A stretch of 64,000 bases of DNA, from contig CM076146.1 of assembly GCA_038025085.1 (NCBI GenBank), positions 20,221,001 to 20,285,000 on the forward strand. Direction: 5' to 3'. Each line of letters opens with the position of its first letter. The stretch's first letter is position 1. The position numbers and the translations under genes are program-made. A model generated the notes under the pieces. It was not told the DNA's origin. It did not search any database and saw only the letters and a program-made list of their open reading frames with translations. Origin of the DNA: Tetragonia tetragonoides (Eukaryota; Streptophyta; Magnoliopsida; Caryophyllales; Aizoaceae). Positions 1-12,117 of the stretch are shown here, in pieces.

Positions 1-9
1 TCTTCATCT

Positions 10-1474
<1,465 letters not shown>

Positions 1475-1480
1475 ATATAT

Positions 1481-1815
1481 ATAGTAGTTTTATTTAGAAA
1501 GCAAGTCTAGTTTAAAAAAAAAAAGTAGTAAGAATTTGTTTAGCTTAAACCCTCGTAGTTGCACTTTTTTTTGTAACCTTAGGAATTTCAATTCATGCAA
1601 TGTAAGCTTATTCGTTCAGTTTAAATAAAGATTGTCCCTTTTTTTTTTAATAAGTTGTCTGGCATTTTGGATTGATTTTGGCCGGGCCCCTTAAAAGGGT
1701 TACCTACGTATCCTGTGTGGAATCAGGCTAGCGTAGTTCGCTCGATTTGTGTACGTCTCCTTTTTTTTTTCGTTCGGAATTTATATTTTTAACTATTATT
1801 ATTTTTTTAGACGTA
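1481..1815. other. Non-coding 3' remnant of element A
   Basis: No gene seen. AT-rich, with runs of A and T. It contains CCTACGTATCC and GCGTAGTTCG (about 1710-1743), a motif pair that recurs in other retroelement leaders and LTRs of this window (35400-35600, 36955-36985). No LTR end beginning TGTAAGGA is present. Confidence 0.5.
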
Positions 1816-3118
1816 CTACTTATTTAGTTGGTCGATGTTGGTGAGCTGACTGAACTCGACGCCATCAATGTCCATAAGTCGGACCCTGCCCCCTGATAAG
1901 ATGTTTGTGATGATGAACGGGCCGGACCAGTTTGGTCGAAACTTGTTTCTGGGGTCGGTAACTGGTGCACGTATCGCTTTCCAAACTAAGTCCCCTTCTT
2001 TGAGATTTTAAGCTCGAACCTTTTTGTTGAACGCTCTTGCTATGCGTTGTTGGTACATGTATGAGTGGTCTAGAGCCCGTAGGCACCATTCATCGATGAA
2101 CATGAGTTCATCATAACGGGCTTGCATCCATTGTGTTTCTGAAAGTTCACCTTCTAAGGCTATGCGCATGGAGGGTAGTTGGACTTCTATGGGTAGTAAA
2201 GCTTCCATCCCGTAGACTAGGGAATAAGGTGTAGCTCCTGTGGATGATCTTATAGACGTTCTATACCCCCAAAGGGCAAATGGGAGTTTTACAGGCCAAT
2301 CCTTGTAGTTTTCTATCATTTTTTCGATGATAGATTTGAAGGTTTTGTTGGCGGCTTCTACTGCGCCATTGGTTTGGGGTCGGTAAGGGGATGATTTGTG
2401 GTGCTGGATTTTGTAGTCTTTTAGTAGGGTGGATGTTTCGCCTTTGAAGTGGGATCCATGGTCACTAATAATTTCATGCGGAACGCCGTACCGGCAGATG
2501 ATTTTTTCCTTATAAATTTGGACACTTGTTTGGATGTGAGGATGGCATAGGACGGTGCTTCAACCCACTTGGTGAAATAGTCTATGGCTACTAGGATGTA
2601 TTCATGTCCACCAAAGCCCTTGGGGGTGATCTTACAAATGATATCTATTCCCCATGCAGAAAATGACCAAGGGGATGTGAAGTTATGGAGCATTGAAGGT
2701 GGCATACGCTGTAAGTTGGCACATATCTGACATTTGTTGCATTTCTTGACATAATCGTAACACTCTCTTTCCATGGTGGTCCACTAGTATCCTAGTCGTA
2801 GGATCTTTCTAGAGAGCATTCGACCCTTCATGTGTTGTCCGCACACACCATTGTGTACCTCATCCATGATTTCTGCATCTTCTTTGGCGTTTACACATCT
2901 AAGGTTTGACTCCATGGTGTGATTTTTTGTATAGAACCCCCTTGTATTCTATGTATTGTGCTGCTAAGAGATGGATGGCCCGGAGGGTATGTGCCCTTGG
3001 TGATGTAGTTGAAGACATTTTGGTGCCAAGGATCTTCTTCAATTGGGGCTAGGACTAGACACGTGTTGAGGTTGTTGCAGAAGGCGTGTTCACTTCTTCT
3101 TTTCATGTGGAGTAGCAT
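1816..3118 (-). pseudogene. Integrase of element A (broken)
   Basis: Read from 3118 down. An N-terminal stretch (RRSEHAFCNN, LAPIEEDPW) matches the end of the second RNase H/start of integrase in D. Then come the zinc-finger cysteines (CNKCQICANLQ), the core with GIDII (first catalytic Asp), SDHG (second Asp) and TNGAVEAAN (catalytic Glu), WGYRTSIRSSTGATPYSLVYG, and a GPF-type C-terminal domain ending QLNK. A frame change near 2500 separates the first and second catalytic residues, and a stop near 2007 precedes the C-terminal domain. Integrase inserts element cDNA into the host genome; the DDE triad is all visible but not in one frame. Confidence 0.85.
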
Positions 3119-3328
3119 CGTTGAGAGAGTTCAGTTGCTCAATTTTCTGTTTTTTAAAAAAAAGAATAATTTGCATTCTCACTTTGCAAAGTTTAGTTAC
3201 ATTGCTTAAATTGATTAGTGAGTGATTTGTGAAAATTTGAGTTCATTGGGTTTAACAATAGCTAAACAAAGAAAGAAATGAGCAAGAGGAATTTTTATTC
3301 ATTTGCAAGAAAATAAGCACACATGACT
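3119..3328 (-). other. Conserved intron-like spacer of element A
   Basis: Non-coding, between the CCHC segment and integrase. The same spacer, in the same place, is in element B (about 44880-45120): both have TCATGTGTGCTTATTTT, AAAATTCCTCTTGCTCATTT and CAATTTAAGCAATGTAA, and both end in a pyrimidine-rich stretch and CAG just before integrase. RT and RNase H should be here. Ogre-type elements of the same lineage are known to splice an intron upstream of RT, so this may be an intron remnant. Confidence 0.6.
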
Positions 3329-3913
3329 TTAAAGAAAAGGATCTCTAACTCCCGTCAACAAAAAGAAACTAGACTTAGAAAGTAGTAAAAGGCGTTTACA
3401 CTGGTTGGTATGATGCCCATTAGCTTCACAATACTTGCACCTGAGGTAAGGATTCCCGTCCCTTGGAAGCATTCGAGGGGTAGGCCTTCTTGGGTGGGCG
3501 TACCCGTACTTGACCATCTTGCTAAACATCTCATCCTGCTGGAAACAAGCTTCTCCTTTAGCTACGACAATGTCGCAGTCTGTGGGTTTGTCTAGTAAGG
3601 CGATCTTCTCCTTCATTTGCCGAATTGCATTGTGGTGTTGTGCCACGTAGATAGACATCCCCTCAACGGTTTCTTTTATTTCCTCGAACTCGTCGGGTTC
3701 CCCTATCTCTTCGGGAGGGTATGTTTCAGGTTTTTTAGGTCCAATGGAGGTGTAGGATTCAGTGTCTTCCTCTATGAGGGCTACTTCTTTGCGAGGGAAT
3801 CCCCAAAGATCAATATCCTCACTATCATGTTCTATCTTCAAGACAGGAGCCTTGTTGATGATTGCCTTGATGGGATTGGCTTCAATCTCCACAATTTCTC
3901 CCTCTAACATCAT
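3329..3913 (-). CDS. Post-protease segment with CCHC zinc knuckle, element A
   Basis: An open frame of 194 codons continuing from the protease across one stop. The first half (APVLKIEHDSEDIDLWGF) matches E after its protease (APVLRIEHNEQDKELWGF). It is followed by an acidic stretch and then CKYCEANGHHTNQC, an exact CX2CX4HX4C knuckle near residues 159-172. The frame ends SFFLLTGVRDPFL; element B has FFLTGIRDPLI and a stop at the matching place, so the end is conserved. The gag region has its own separate CX2HX4HX4C motif, so this is a second zinc motif in the position where RT should begin. Its role is unknown; nucleic-acid binding is inferred from the knuckle. Confidence 0.6.
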   Translation of the reverse strand: MMLEGEIVEIEANPIKAIINKAPVLKIEHDSEDIDLWGFPRKEVALIEEDTESYTSIGPKKPETYPPEEIGEPDEFEEIKETVEGMSIYVAQHHNAIRQMKEKIALLDKPTDCDIVVAKGEACFQQDEMFSKMVKYGYAHPRRPTPRMLPRDGNPYLRCKYCEANGHHTNQCKRLLLLSKSSFFLLTGVRDPFL

Positions 3914-4383
3914 CTAGACTTTCTGGTGAAGGGTAGAGGCTACAACATTTAGACCATGGTGCCAAGGTCGTCCTAACAGCAAATTGAAGGTGGCCGGGAT
4001 ATCCATGACATAGAACTAGACCATCTTCTCCACAGCTGCTGAGGTGACATTCATGGTTATGGTGCCAAGGACCTTTCGGCTGGAGTTGTCATAAGCACAT
4101 AAGCCTTATGCTGAGTGAGCCAAATTCTTGATGTCTATCCTAACTTTACTGTGGTTCTCAGCGGGCATACGTTTACTGCAAATCAATTATCGACCCGGGT
4201 CATAGGCACATACTTGCCCATAACAAATATGGTCAAGTATAAGGCATTGTTGTGTAAGGATCCCTGGAGAGGTAGTTCACTGTCAGAAAAGGTAAATGAT
4301 TAGCTGTGGCTTATCCCCTGCCAAGAAGCTGACCAACTCGTCAGGCCTCATATTCTGCGATACTGAAACTTTCGACAAGGCCT
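3914..4383 (-). pseudogene. Retropepsin-like protease of element A (broken)
   Basis: On the minus strand the active-site region reads VDN, stop, FAVNVCPL where element E has VDNGSAVNVCPL, so a stop now occupies the catalytic loop while the Asp remains. Downstream, FNLLLGRPWHHGLNVVAST is the conserved second half of the fold, as in E (LLGRPWLHGLNVVAST). Several other stops are present. Protease would cut the Gag-Pol precursor. Confidence 0.75.
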
Positions 4384-5700
4384 CTAGGATGGCTTGTCGG
4401 TGTTCATGGGAAGAGGCCTATAATGACGACTAGAATGTGCCAAATGGGCAACGCCTATGGGAGATCTGGTTCGGAGTTCCCTTACATCATCTTCGTCACT
4501 GTCCCATATTCCAGCGATCTCATGTCCCAGAGCATCTTCGACACTTACATGCAAGGTGGCACCTAAAGGGTTACTGGAGTAGCTGGGTGCTTGTCCAGGT
4601 TTGGGTAAGGGTATGATATCATTCTCGATTTTATCTTGGATAGTGTGCTTAAGAGCCCAGCAATTATCAGTGTCATGCCCATTCCCTTGGTGGTCCTTGC
4701 AGTATTCATCCTCTCTCCAGTTACGGCCCTTGATAGATGGTTCCGGAGTAGGACCGATGGGTTGCAGCAGATTGTTCTTGATCATTCTTTCGAGAGCATA
4801 TGACATAGTCATACCGAGAGGGGTGAATTCTCTTCTTGCCCTCTTTTCAGCAAAGGCATTCACAGAAGCTACCTCATTAACTTGAGTGCTAGAAGAAGCT
4901 CCAGCAGTTGTCCTCTTGTCTCTCCCATAAGTGAAGGGCTTGGGAGTTGCATGATCCTTGTTTTTGTTGAGATCATATTCAATGAGGATGCCGACATCAT
5001 AAAGGCATTGGTATGAGTCGATGGCTTGATATTGAAGATGGTTTTTATAGGCAGGTTGCATGTTCATAATGAAATGCCTAATCTGTTCAACTTCAGAAGG
5101 TCTCTACACCATTTCAGCTATCTTAGACTTCCATTGACGGAGGAATTTAGTGAATCCCTCGTTCTTCTCTTGAGTGGTGATCTCAAGCTCCTTCAAAGTG
5201 ATGGGGAGTGTAGCATTGTCCTTGTAACGAGCCAGGAAGACTGTGGTAAAATCATAGCAGGTTGGGTAATTTTCCAAGTCCAAAGTGCAGAACCATCATC
5301 GGACATGAGAATCAAGGGTTTGGGGGAATAGGTGGGCATAGAGCTTCTTGTTAATTCCCCTTAATGCCATAGCAGTAATGAAGGACTTCAAATGATCCTG
5401 CGGGCTGTCAACTACGGTTAAAGTGGTCACCTCGGGAATGGAGAATTTGGCTGGAAGTTTGCCCTTAATTTTAGTATCAAATCTTCCCACATTGGCACTG
5501 TAATTGGAGATCAGGCCGCTACTCTTGAGCACAAACTTAATCTTAGCCAGCATGACATTCGGTCCTTCTTCCTCAAAGTCAGAATCAGAGAGCATTCTTG
5601 CTTCATCTTCTCTCTTCCTTTCCATGTCCTCAACCTTAAATCGTACCCTTTCTAACTCACTCATGAGTTCATCCAGCCTCTCGTCAGTAGTTTTGGGCAT
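4384..5700 (-). pseudogene. Gag of element A (broken)
   Basis: Start chosen at ATG 5700 (MPKTTDERLDELMSELE), which aligns with ATG 43958 of element B (MVKTTD). A coiled-coil-like N terminus is followed by FSIPEVTTL, SPQDHLKSF and ALRGINKKLYAHLFP, the conserved gag core shared with E (FSMPEVSTF, DPQDHIRAF, ALGLRGIEEELYVHVFP). Near the end is CKDHQGNGHDTDNC, a CX2HX4HX4C zinc motif, then LWDSDEDD-like acidic sequence. A frame change near 5296 and a stop near 5105 break it. Gag would form the virus-like particle. Confidence 0.85.
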
Positions 5701-6952
5701 CGTGAAATTAGGAGGGGTGATAGGTGAGGAGAAGAATGTATGTACTGATAGAGATTTTATTATTGATGGTGAAGCTATTTGTGGTGGAGGCAATCAGGAA
5801 CTTGGTGGTGTAGACGGCTGCAGACAAACTAGTCTTGTCGAAGGTCGAGCCCAACTTTTCTCAAGATTTCCCTTCTTTTTCTGATTCCCTATCCTGAATA
5901 GGAAGCATGGAGTACTTAGTAACAAGAAAGACCATGAGACTCTCACCTAAGAAAAATGAAAACCCTCATATAGAAAAACATGTTGTCCTAAAAAAAATCC
6001 TTAAGCCTAAATGCCTAAATATTTCCCCTAATATCAAAGGAAAGTAATGTCGATGAACGAAAATAAGAAAAATAGAAAAAGACAGACTATCCTATTTTTT
6101 ATTTTTCTAGACTGAAAGAAAATGGAAAAAAGGGATAAAATAAAATAAAAAATAAAAGAATTACAACCTCTGTTTTTTTCCGATTTTTTTTTTCTTCGGC
6201 GTTTTTTTTTTGCCAATTTTTTTTTTTTTTTGCTTTTCTTTTTTTTTGGCCGAATCTGAATTACATAAAAAAAAATAAAAAATAAAAAAAAAAACAAACT
6301 GGTAGAGGGGAAATTAGAGAGACTTACTCTTTTTTTTTTTGCTAAAAGGTCCTAGAAAATTATTCATGACTTTGACAGAATTAAGGAAACGAGTGTTCAT
6401 TGAATAGAATTCTCGCACCATTTTTGGGTATTAGGGACTGCCTAAAAATAAAGGAAAAATACTCCTATCACGTAAGTACATGTTGGCACATAGTCACAAC
6501 ATTCATGCATTCAGGCAAGCATTACAACGACGCAGTTACAGACTAACATGTGATCAGACGGGCATTACAACGACATATGCATAACAAACAGGCTAATGCA
6601 CGAATGTGGGTTTGGAGGCTTTTTGGCTCCTGTGAGGTCACCACGACAAATTACAATTTCCGTCCGGCGGTTGGTCAACACATCAATTGTAATTCTTTTT
6701 CACCAACAAGAGTCGATGAGTCTTAGGTGAGGAAGCGCCGATTTGCACGATAGGACAACTGTATATTCCTTTAGATAAACGGGTTGTCTTCGAGTTACGG
6801 CCCAAACTTCCTCAAGGTCGATAAGGGTCAAAAGATTGTGCCAAAGCACATGCAAATGATGCAATATATGGAACATGTTATTAAACGTACAACTAAGCAA
6901 ACATGACTTTTGAGTCTCACCCTCATAAATAAATCCTCAGTGAAGTCGCAAC
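5701..6952 (-). other. Leader and primer-binding site of element A
   Basis: Untranslated leader between LTR and gag. The primer site follows the LTR end at once (6933-6952, minus: TGCGACTTCACTGAGGATT), close to TGGCTATTTCACTGGGGAT of element B. Long T and A runs at 6040-6340 match the same region of B (43330-43620). Open frames here rich in Lys and Phe are artefacts of those runs. Confidence 0.7.
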
Positions 6953-8277
6953 TGTAAGGACCCAGGATTTCCTACTATGTCTACGGAGTGTGTCCTTATA
7001 GAATATTTGTAAGCTGGGGGCTTTAGATATGTTTAAGGAACCGTCGAGTTAGAAAAGCCTTTGAAAAGACTTGAATTGAATAAAAACTATGAAAGAGGTC
7101 ACAAATCTGCTATCGGCGTTTTATCAAAGTGACAAACTGAAGGGACAATCCGAAGGGACAACCCAATAGCGCGATAAGTGAACTAATCATGTTTATAGAA
7201 ATACTCCCACTCATATAGAACGTAAAGGGTTCGAGGGCGAAGGTACGAGGTGGGAAGGTGTTAGGCACCCAACTCGCCCGTTTTATGACGGCCTTTACTA
7301 CCTCAAGTTTGCTTAATAATTAAAAGACACGATTCCCACACAAACCGGATTAACAACCTAGACTTAGACTATTAATTGGTTCATCACAAGCATCACAACA
7401 TTTATTATTGAGCCTTGTTTAGACATGCATTCGATTGGCAAGTTTAGAATTACAACAACTAGACATGCTTATTTACATATTTGAAAGACGGTATTTAGGA
7501 AGGAATTAAAGACATGATTAGCATGATATCTACATTGTGACTACTAAAAAATAAACAGTTAAGCAAGTAATTTAATTTGAGCCCTCAGGAGTTACTACCT
7601 GAACAGTAGGCTAATTAGAAAATGAATAGTTAAGACAAGATATCAAGCAAAGAATAAATTTGGAAGAAAGAGGGTAAACTCGGGAGTACTCAACCGAGAA
7701 TAGAGGTTCTCAACTGTATACTGTGCGTTTTGAACTGAGGGTTGAGGGTCTTATTTATAGGCGAGGGAGTAGGGTTAGATGGGTGGAGAAATGGCCGAAA
7801 TCGGGGATTTGGCATAAAAAAAAGACGGGCTTGGAAGACCCGGCGAGCGCTGCTAGTGGCTCTGGGATATCACCCATAGCCGCCGTGGCCTCTGGCTTAA
7901 AATCCAGCGTCGCTGGCGGTTGTCAGCTTGCCAGTTGGATGTCGTCATAATGACGACATCAAGTCTATTTGGATTTTTGGAGGAATTTTAGTATTTCGAA
8001 AATGTGAAAAAACCGTTTTACCTTTCTGCGGGTAAAAGACGGTTTTACCCTCAGTTAGCAACTTGGCAATCGGGATTCGGAAAAAGACATGAGAGGTGTC
8101 ATGGGCAAGCTCTTGAACGGGGCTTTTGAATGTGATCAAAATGATGGAGTGATCGAGGAAAAACCTGAGACCTTATTTTACCTATCAAAGAAAAAATAGC
8201 ATTAAAGATTATAAATTACGCCTTTCATCATCAGGCTTTTTACGGAGAAATCCGAAGACGCTTTTTTGCCGTCTACA
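6953..8277 (-). repeat. 5' LTR of element A
   Basis: Minus strand begins TGTAGACGGCAAAAAAGCG and ends GGGTCCTTACA, a TG...CA pair. It aligns through its length with 41484-42760 of element B. It has a TATAAATA box at 7752-7759 and the block GTTGGGTGCCTAACACCTTC also found in the other Tat-type LTRs here. The outer flank at 8278 returns to PMD-gene sequence. No partner LTR exists at the other end. Confidence 0.85.
7752..7961 (-). promoter_or_regulatory. Promoter of element A LTR with TGACG palindrome
   Basis: TATAAATA lies at 7752-7759 (minus). At 7939-7961 there is a perfect inverted repeat: GATGTCGTCAT, one base, ATGACGACATC. Each arm contains TGACG, the core recognised by plant TGA-type bZIP factors (as-1 half site). 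The palindrome is about 180 bp upstream of the TATA box. Element B keeps an imperfect copy at 41799-41822. Confidence 0.55.
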
Positions 8278-8890
8278 CCCGAGCCCTTTCAATGGGTACT
8301 TGCTCAAGAGCCTATTTGGACAAAGTAAACTTCTATTTGCATTTTCAAAGTCGTATGCTTTAGGAAATGTGTTTTATAATTTTCTATGGAATGCAGGTTG
8401 AGTACTGTCGACCCCTTCCTCGTAGGCCACGACAGATGGTGTTGTCTGATGATGAGGGTGTGAGCTCTCCTGAGCGTAGTCCTTCTCGTGAGAGTCCTAG
8501 GAGAGAGAGGGTGCCTGTGCATCGGTCGGTCGCCCTGGTGGGAGTAGGATGACTCAGTATGTGGAGCCTGCGTCTATGCATATGCCGATGTATCCTCCTT
8601 ATACCGGGTATGCGGGATATCCTTCGTATGGTTGCCTTTATTATCAGCCCCCAGTTCCTGCTCCTATGGTGCCTACCATGCCTTCTCGTTCTTCATGGGG
8701 GTATGACTCGAGCTTTGCTGGCGAAGGGAGTTCATATCGGGAGCCTGCCCGGCATTCCTCATTTGACCCTTGCAAGGTTGTGGCGTCAATTTTTGTGGAT
8801 GATGGGCGGAGGTCGGAGGACCATTTTGAGGTGCCCCGTACGGATGATGATGCAGGTGATGGCGGTTTTTATGATAATGTATTTGTGTGA
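8278..8890 (+). pseudogene. PMD-like gene copy 1, 3' exons (broken)
   Basis: An exon-like end followed by GTAAAC near 8326, an intron, then GCAG at about 8393-8396 and a final exon. The exon encodes RPLPRRPRQMVLSDDEG and, after a frame change near 8550, MHMPMYPPYTGYAGY and the segment EPARHSSFDPCK. These match the Pro-rich C terminus of the minus-strand copy (YHMPMYPPVPP, ELPRHSLDPAYL) and of the copy at 40450 (EPPRHSLDLAHL). The 5' exons are at 10-1474 on the other side of element A, which appears to have been inserted in the gene. Confidence 0.55.
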
Positions 8891-9614
8891 AATACATTTC
8901 AACATTTGTATTGAACAAAAAATTCGGACTTTGTGCTTGTAAATATTGCTGGCTTATTTGTTAGGATATCATTTTTTGACTTGTCCTTCCTCTATTATAT
9001 TGCATTCATTGCATTCATGTGCATGCGCTGGCGCGACTTCCGAGCTTGTTTATACAAGTTCAAACTAGTTTCTTAGCCAATAAAGTGTGGTGAAGAGCCT
9101 TTGTGAGAATCCCCTCAATTCTTCATTGCCAAGAAACATGGATTCCCCCACCTCATGTACCTTCCTACGCATTCGTCCATTCGACGAGTAGGATAACTAG
9201 AATGCCTCACATTGTCGCGCATCCCGCAGATTGTTGCACATTCTTGATCATGAGTACCTTTTGACCAAAACCCTTAAGCCTACCCCATTTCATGAACTAC
9301 AACAAATGCTTGAGGTTTAAACTCAGTACCATGTCCATGCTAGATTTTCATGATCATGTCATTTGCGTTGTTGTGCTGTTTGCCCATATGTGAACGCAAT
9401 CTTTGCGTAGTCTTTTTGGTCGTCATAGAATATTAGGTTAGACTCCAATTAGGATCTTTTCGTTTTTGAGTCTAGATTTTTGTCTTAAGATTGAGTCTAG
9501 AATCTTTATTTTTAGGAAACAATATCCTCGAATGTTCTATATGATGCTCGTTACCTTAGGAAAGATTTTAATGTTTTGTTCTTTCTCTTTATTTAGGTTG
9601 TAAGTTTTAGTCCA
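8891..9614. other. No gene recognised
   Basis: AT-rich sequence with no convincing frame on either strand. GCATTCATTGCATTCATGTGCATGC-like runs at 9001-9028 give a small direct repeat. It probably belongs to a degraded retroelement 3' region, but nothing shows which one. Confidence 0.4.
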
Positions 9615-10035
9615 AGATCTCGATAATATCTCTCCCCTCTCCTTTTAGTCAAGAGTATAATATCTTTTGCTATATCTATATTGAGTCGAGATAATATCTC
9701 TCCCCTCTCCTTTTAGTCAAGAGTATAATATCTTTTGCTTTATCCCATATTGAGTCGAGATAATATCTCTCTCCTCTCCTTTTAGACAAGAGTATAATAT
9801 CCTTTGCTTTATCCCATATTGAGTCGAGATAATATCTCTCCCCTCTCCTTGTAGTCAAGAGTATAATATCCTTTGCTTTATCCCATATTGAGTCGAGATA
9901 ATATCTCTCCCCTCTCCTTTTAGTCAAGAGTATAATATCTTTTATTTTCTCCCATATTGAGTCGAGATAATATCTCTCCCCTCTCCTTTTACTCAAGAGT
10001 ATAATATCTTTTGTTTTCTTTTCCCGCGTCGAGAT
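9615..10035. repeat. 69-bp tandem minisatellite
   Basis: About six copies of a unit holding GTCGAGATAATATCTCTCCC and TAGTCAAGAGTATAATATC. Unit starts (GAGTCGAG) fall at 9683, 9752, 9821, 9890 and 9959, an exact 69-bp step. Because 69 is a multiple of three, the minus strand is open through the array and would give a 23-residue repeat (motif RRGERYYLDSIW). I regard that frame as an artefact. It lies just upstream of the pol remnant of element D. Confidence 0.95.
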
Positions 10036-10133
10036 CTTTTGACCTAAACCCATTACTTAGTCCCCCAAGGTAACTATGTTGATAGAATATTCTAGATAGA
10101 GATTCCCCACCTTTGTTTTAAAACTTTTCTTTT

Positions 10134-11459
10134 GTGAAACTTGTTAGTCTTTCCTTTTCTAAGTCTTATCCCATGTCCAGGATTGGTAAGAAAACTCTTG
10201 GTCCGAAAAGTTGGGAGTGCGATCATAGTAATCAAGGTCGGGTGGTCCACCAAAATCTATGTTTAATTCTGTTTGCAAGTCTAATGATGTTAAAGCCAAT
10301 AGTAATGGCCCAGTTGATGTTCCAGTTTCCTCTATCAATGAAATGATTACTGATTTTGCTTACTTCTTGGATTACTTAGTAACTAAAGCACTATTAGAGC
10401 ATGAACAAAAGACTTCAATTGTGGAAGAAAAAGAAATAATTAATCCTGCAAGCGATCAAGAGCTGCGCCAAGTGCGCATTGGCTTATCGCTAACTCTTAA
10501 AGAGCGAGAAAGCTTTATAAATATCTTAAAAGAATACATAGACGTTTTCGCTTTGTCGTACAAAGATATGCCGGGGATAAGTCGTGAGATAGCACAACAT
10601 ACAATACCGATCAATCCGGATTCAAAGCCAGTAAAGCAAAAACTTCAGAGAATGAAACCTGAGTGGACGCTAAAAATCAAAAGAAGAGGTACGGAAACAG
10701 CTCGCGGTAGGTTTTATTAAAATAGCTCAATATCCAGAATGGGTCGGTAATATAGTACCCGTTCCCAAAAAGGACGGCAAAGTAAGGATGCGCGTCGATT
10801 TCAGAGATCTAAACAAGGCAAGTCCAAATGACGACTTTCCCCTGCCACATATAGACGTACTGGTGGACAATACCACAGGACATGCCCTCTTATCACTCAT
10901 GGATGGCTATGCAGGGTATAACCAAATACAAATGGCCGAAGAAGATATGGAGAAAACCACCTTCATAACCCAATGGGGAACGTATTGCTATGCCGTCATG
11001 CCTTTCGGGTTGAAGAATGCGGGAGCCACATACCAAAGAACCGCAACATCCCTTCTACATGACATGATGCACAAGGAAGACGAGGTGTATGTAGATGATA
11101 TGATCATCAAACCCAAGGAGAGAGAAGGGCATGGTACCCTCTCTAAAGAAATTCTTTGACAGGCTTCGGAACTACAACATGAGATTAAATCCTCAAAAGT
11201 GCGCATTTGGAGTAACTTCTGGCAAGCTCTTAGGATTCGTCATAAGCACAAGAGGCATTGAAATTGATCCTACCAAAATCAAAGCTATAAGAGATATGCC
11301 CTCTCCCAAAAAGGAAAAGGAGATAAGAGGATTCTTAGGACGACTCCAATATATAAGTCGATTCATATCCAAATTGACTATTACATGCGAGCCCATCTTC
11401 AAAAAGCTCAAAAAGGACACCAAATCTACCTGGGATGCTACACATGTCTTTCCCGATGA
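10134..11459 (+). pseudogene. Reverse transcriptase of element D (broken)
   Basis: A linker (LSLTLKERESFINILKEY) leads into the RT: FALSYKDMPGISREIAQH, VDFRDLNKASPNDDFPLP, ALLSLMDGYAGYNQI (first catalytic Asp), VMPFGLKNAGATYQR and EVYVDDMIIK (YVDD active site). The thumb and connection follow (NPQKCAFGVTSGKLLGF, IRGFLGRLQYISRFISKLT). Frame changes occur near 10700 and 11140. The catalytic residues are visible but the gene cannot be read through. The RT ends at KDTKSTWDA, and the RNase H normally following it is absent. Confidence 0.9.
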
Positions 11460-12117
11460 AGGAATAATGAATGTCGAAGAAACCACTTGGTAGTTATACT
11501 TCGACGGAGCATCAAACCAAAAAGGTTATGGCGTAGGAGTATTATTAGCCCAGAAGGCGCCCATACTCCCATAGCCGTCAAATAAGACCACGAGGTGCCT
11601 AACAACGGCGCCGAATCTGAAGCATGCATCATTGGTTTAGAAGCGGCAATAGAACTAAAAATTAAGGATCTAAAGGTATATGGAGATTCAACTCTCATCA
11701 TAAATCAAGTCTCCAAAAAGTGGAGAGTCAAAAGCGAAGCCCTCGCACTTTACCAGGATTATCTTGAAAAGATAGCCAAATTTTTAACTCACTTCCGTTT
11801 TACATACCTTCCTAGAGATGACAACCAGTTCACGGATGCCTTAGCGAAAATGGCTTCCATGATAAATAATCAATATGATGTAATCTCCATGCCCATTGAC
11901 ATTCGAAGGCGCACTGAGCCCGCATTTTGTAATGCACTCGAAGTAAGCGTAAATGAGGAGGTAGAAGAAGAATGGTTTACCGACATTCTCAATCTACTAG
12001 CCAAAGGTGATTACCCTCTGCAAAGGACACCTAGGGCACAAAGAGCTTTAAGAAGACTAGCCGCACAATACATACATGTGCAAGGCAAACTTTATAAAAA
12101 AAACACCACAAGGGATA
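11460..12117 (+). pseudogene. Second (acquired) RNase H of element D
   Basis: Directly after RT comes LYFDGASNQKG (first Asp), then NNGAESEACIIGLEAA (Glu), VYGDSTLIINQVSKKW (Asp) and DNQFTDALAKMASM (last Asp): the acidic residues of the additional RNase H typical of plant Tat elements. A stop at 11491 and a frame change near 11560 interrupt it. The usual RT-linked RNase H, present in element E at 22033-22732, has been deleted between WDA and HVFPDEG, so this is the only RNase H left. Confidence 0.8.

Larger units (their letters stand above)
1481..8277 (-). mobile_element. Element A: Tat-lineage Ty3/gypsy retrotransposon without RT
   Basis: Minus-strand order is LTR (6953-8277), primer site (6933-6952), leader, gag, protease, a CCHC-knuckle segment, a non-coding spacer, then integrase to 1818. 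No RT or RNase H sequence lies between protease and integrase, although related elements D and E have them there. The 3' LTR is not found before 1481, so that end is truncated. It lies between exons of PMD copy 1. Stops and frameshifts make it inactive. Element B (41484-45385) is a close relative with the same missing domains. Confidence 0.8.

Noticed and set aside
6034..6297. Lys/Phe-rich membrane-like protein
   Set aside because: Produced by long A/T runs in the leader of element A; the same leader in B has no such frame.
9615..10035. CRISPR-like array
   Set aside because: Units are nearly identical over their whole length with no unique spacers, and the window is plant nuclear DNA.
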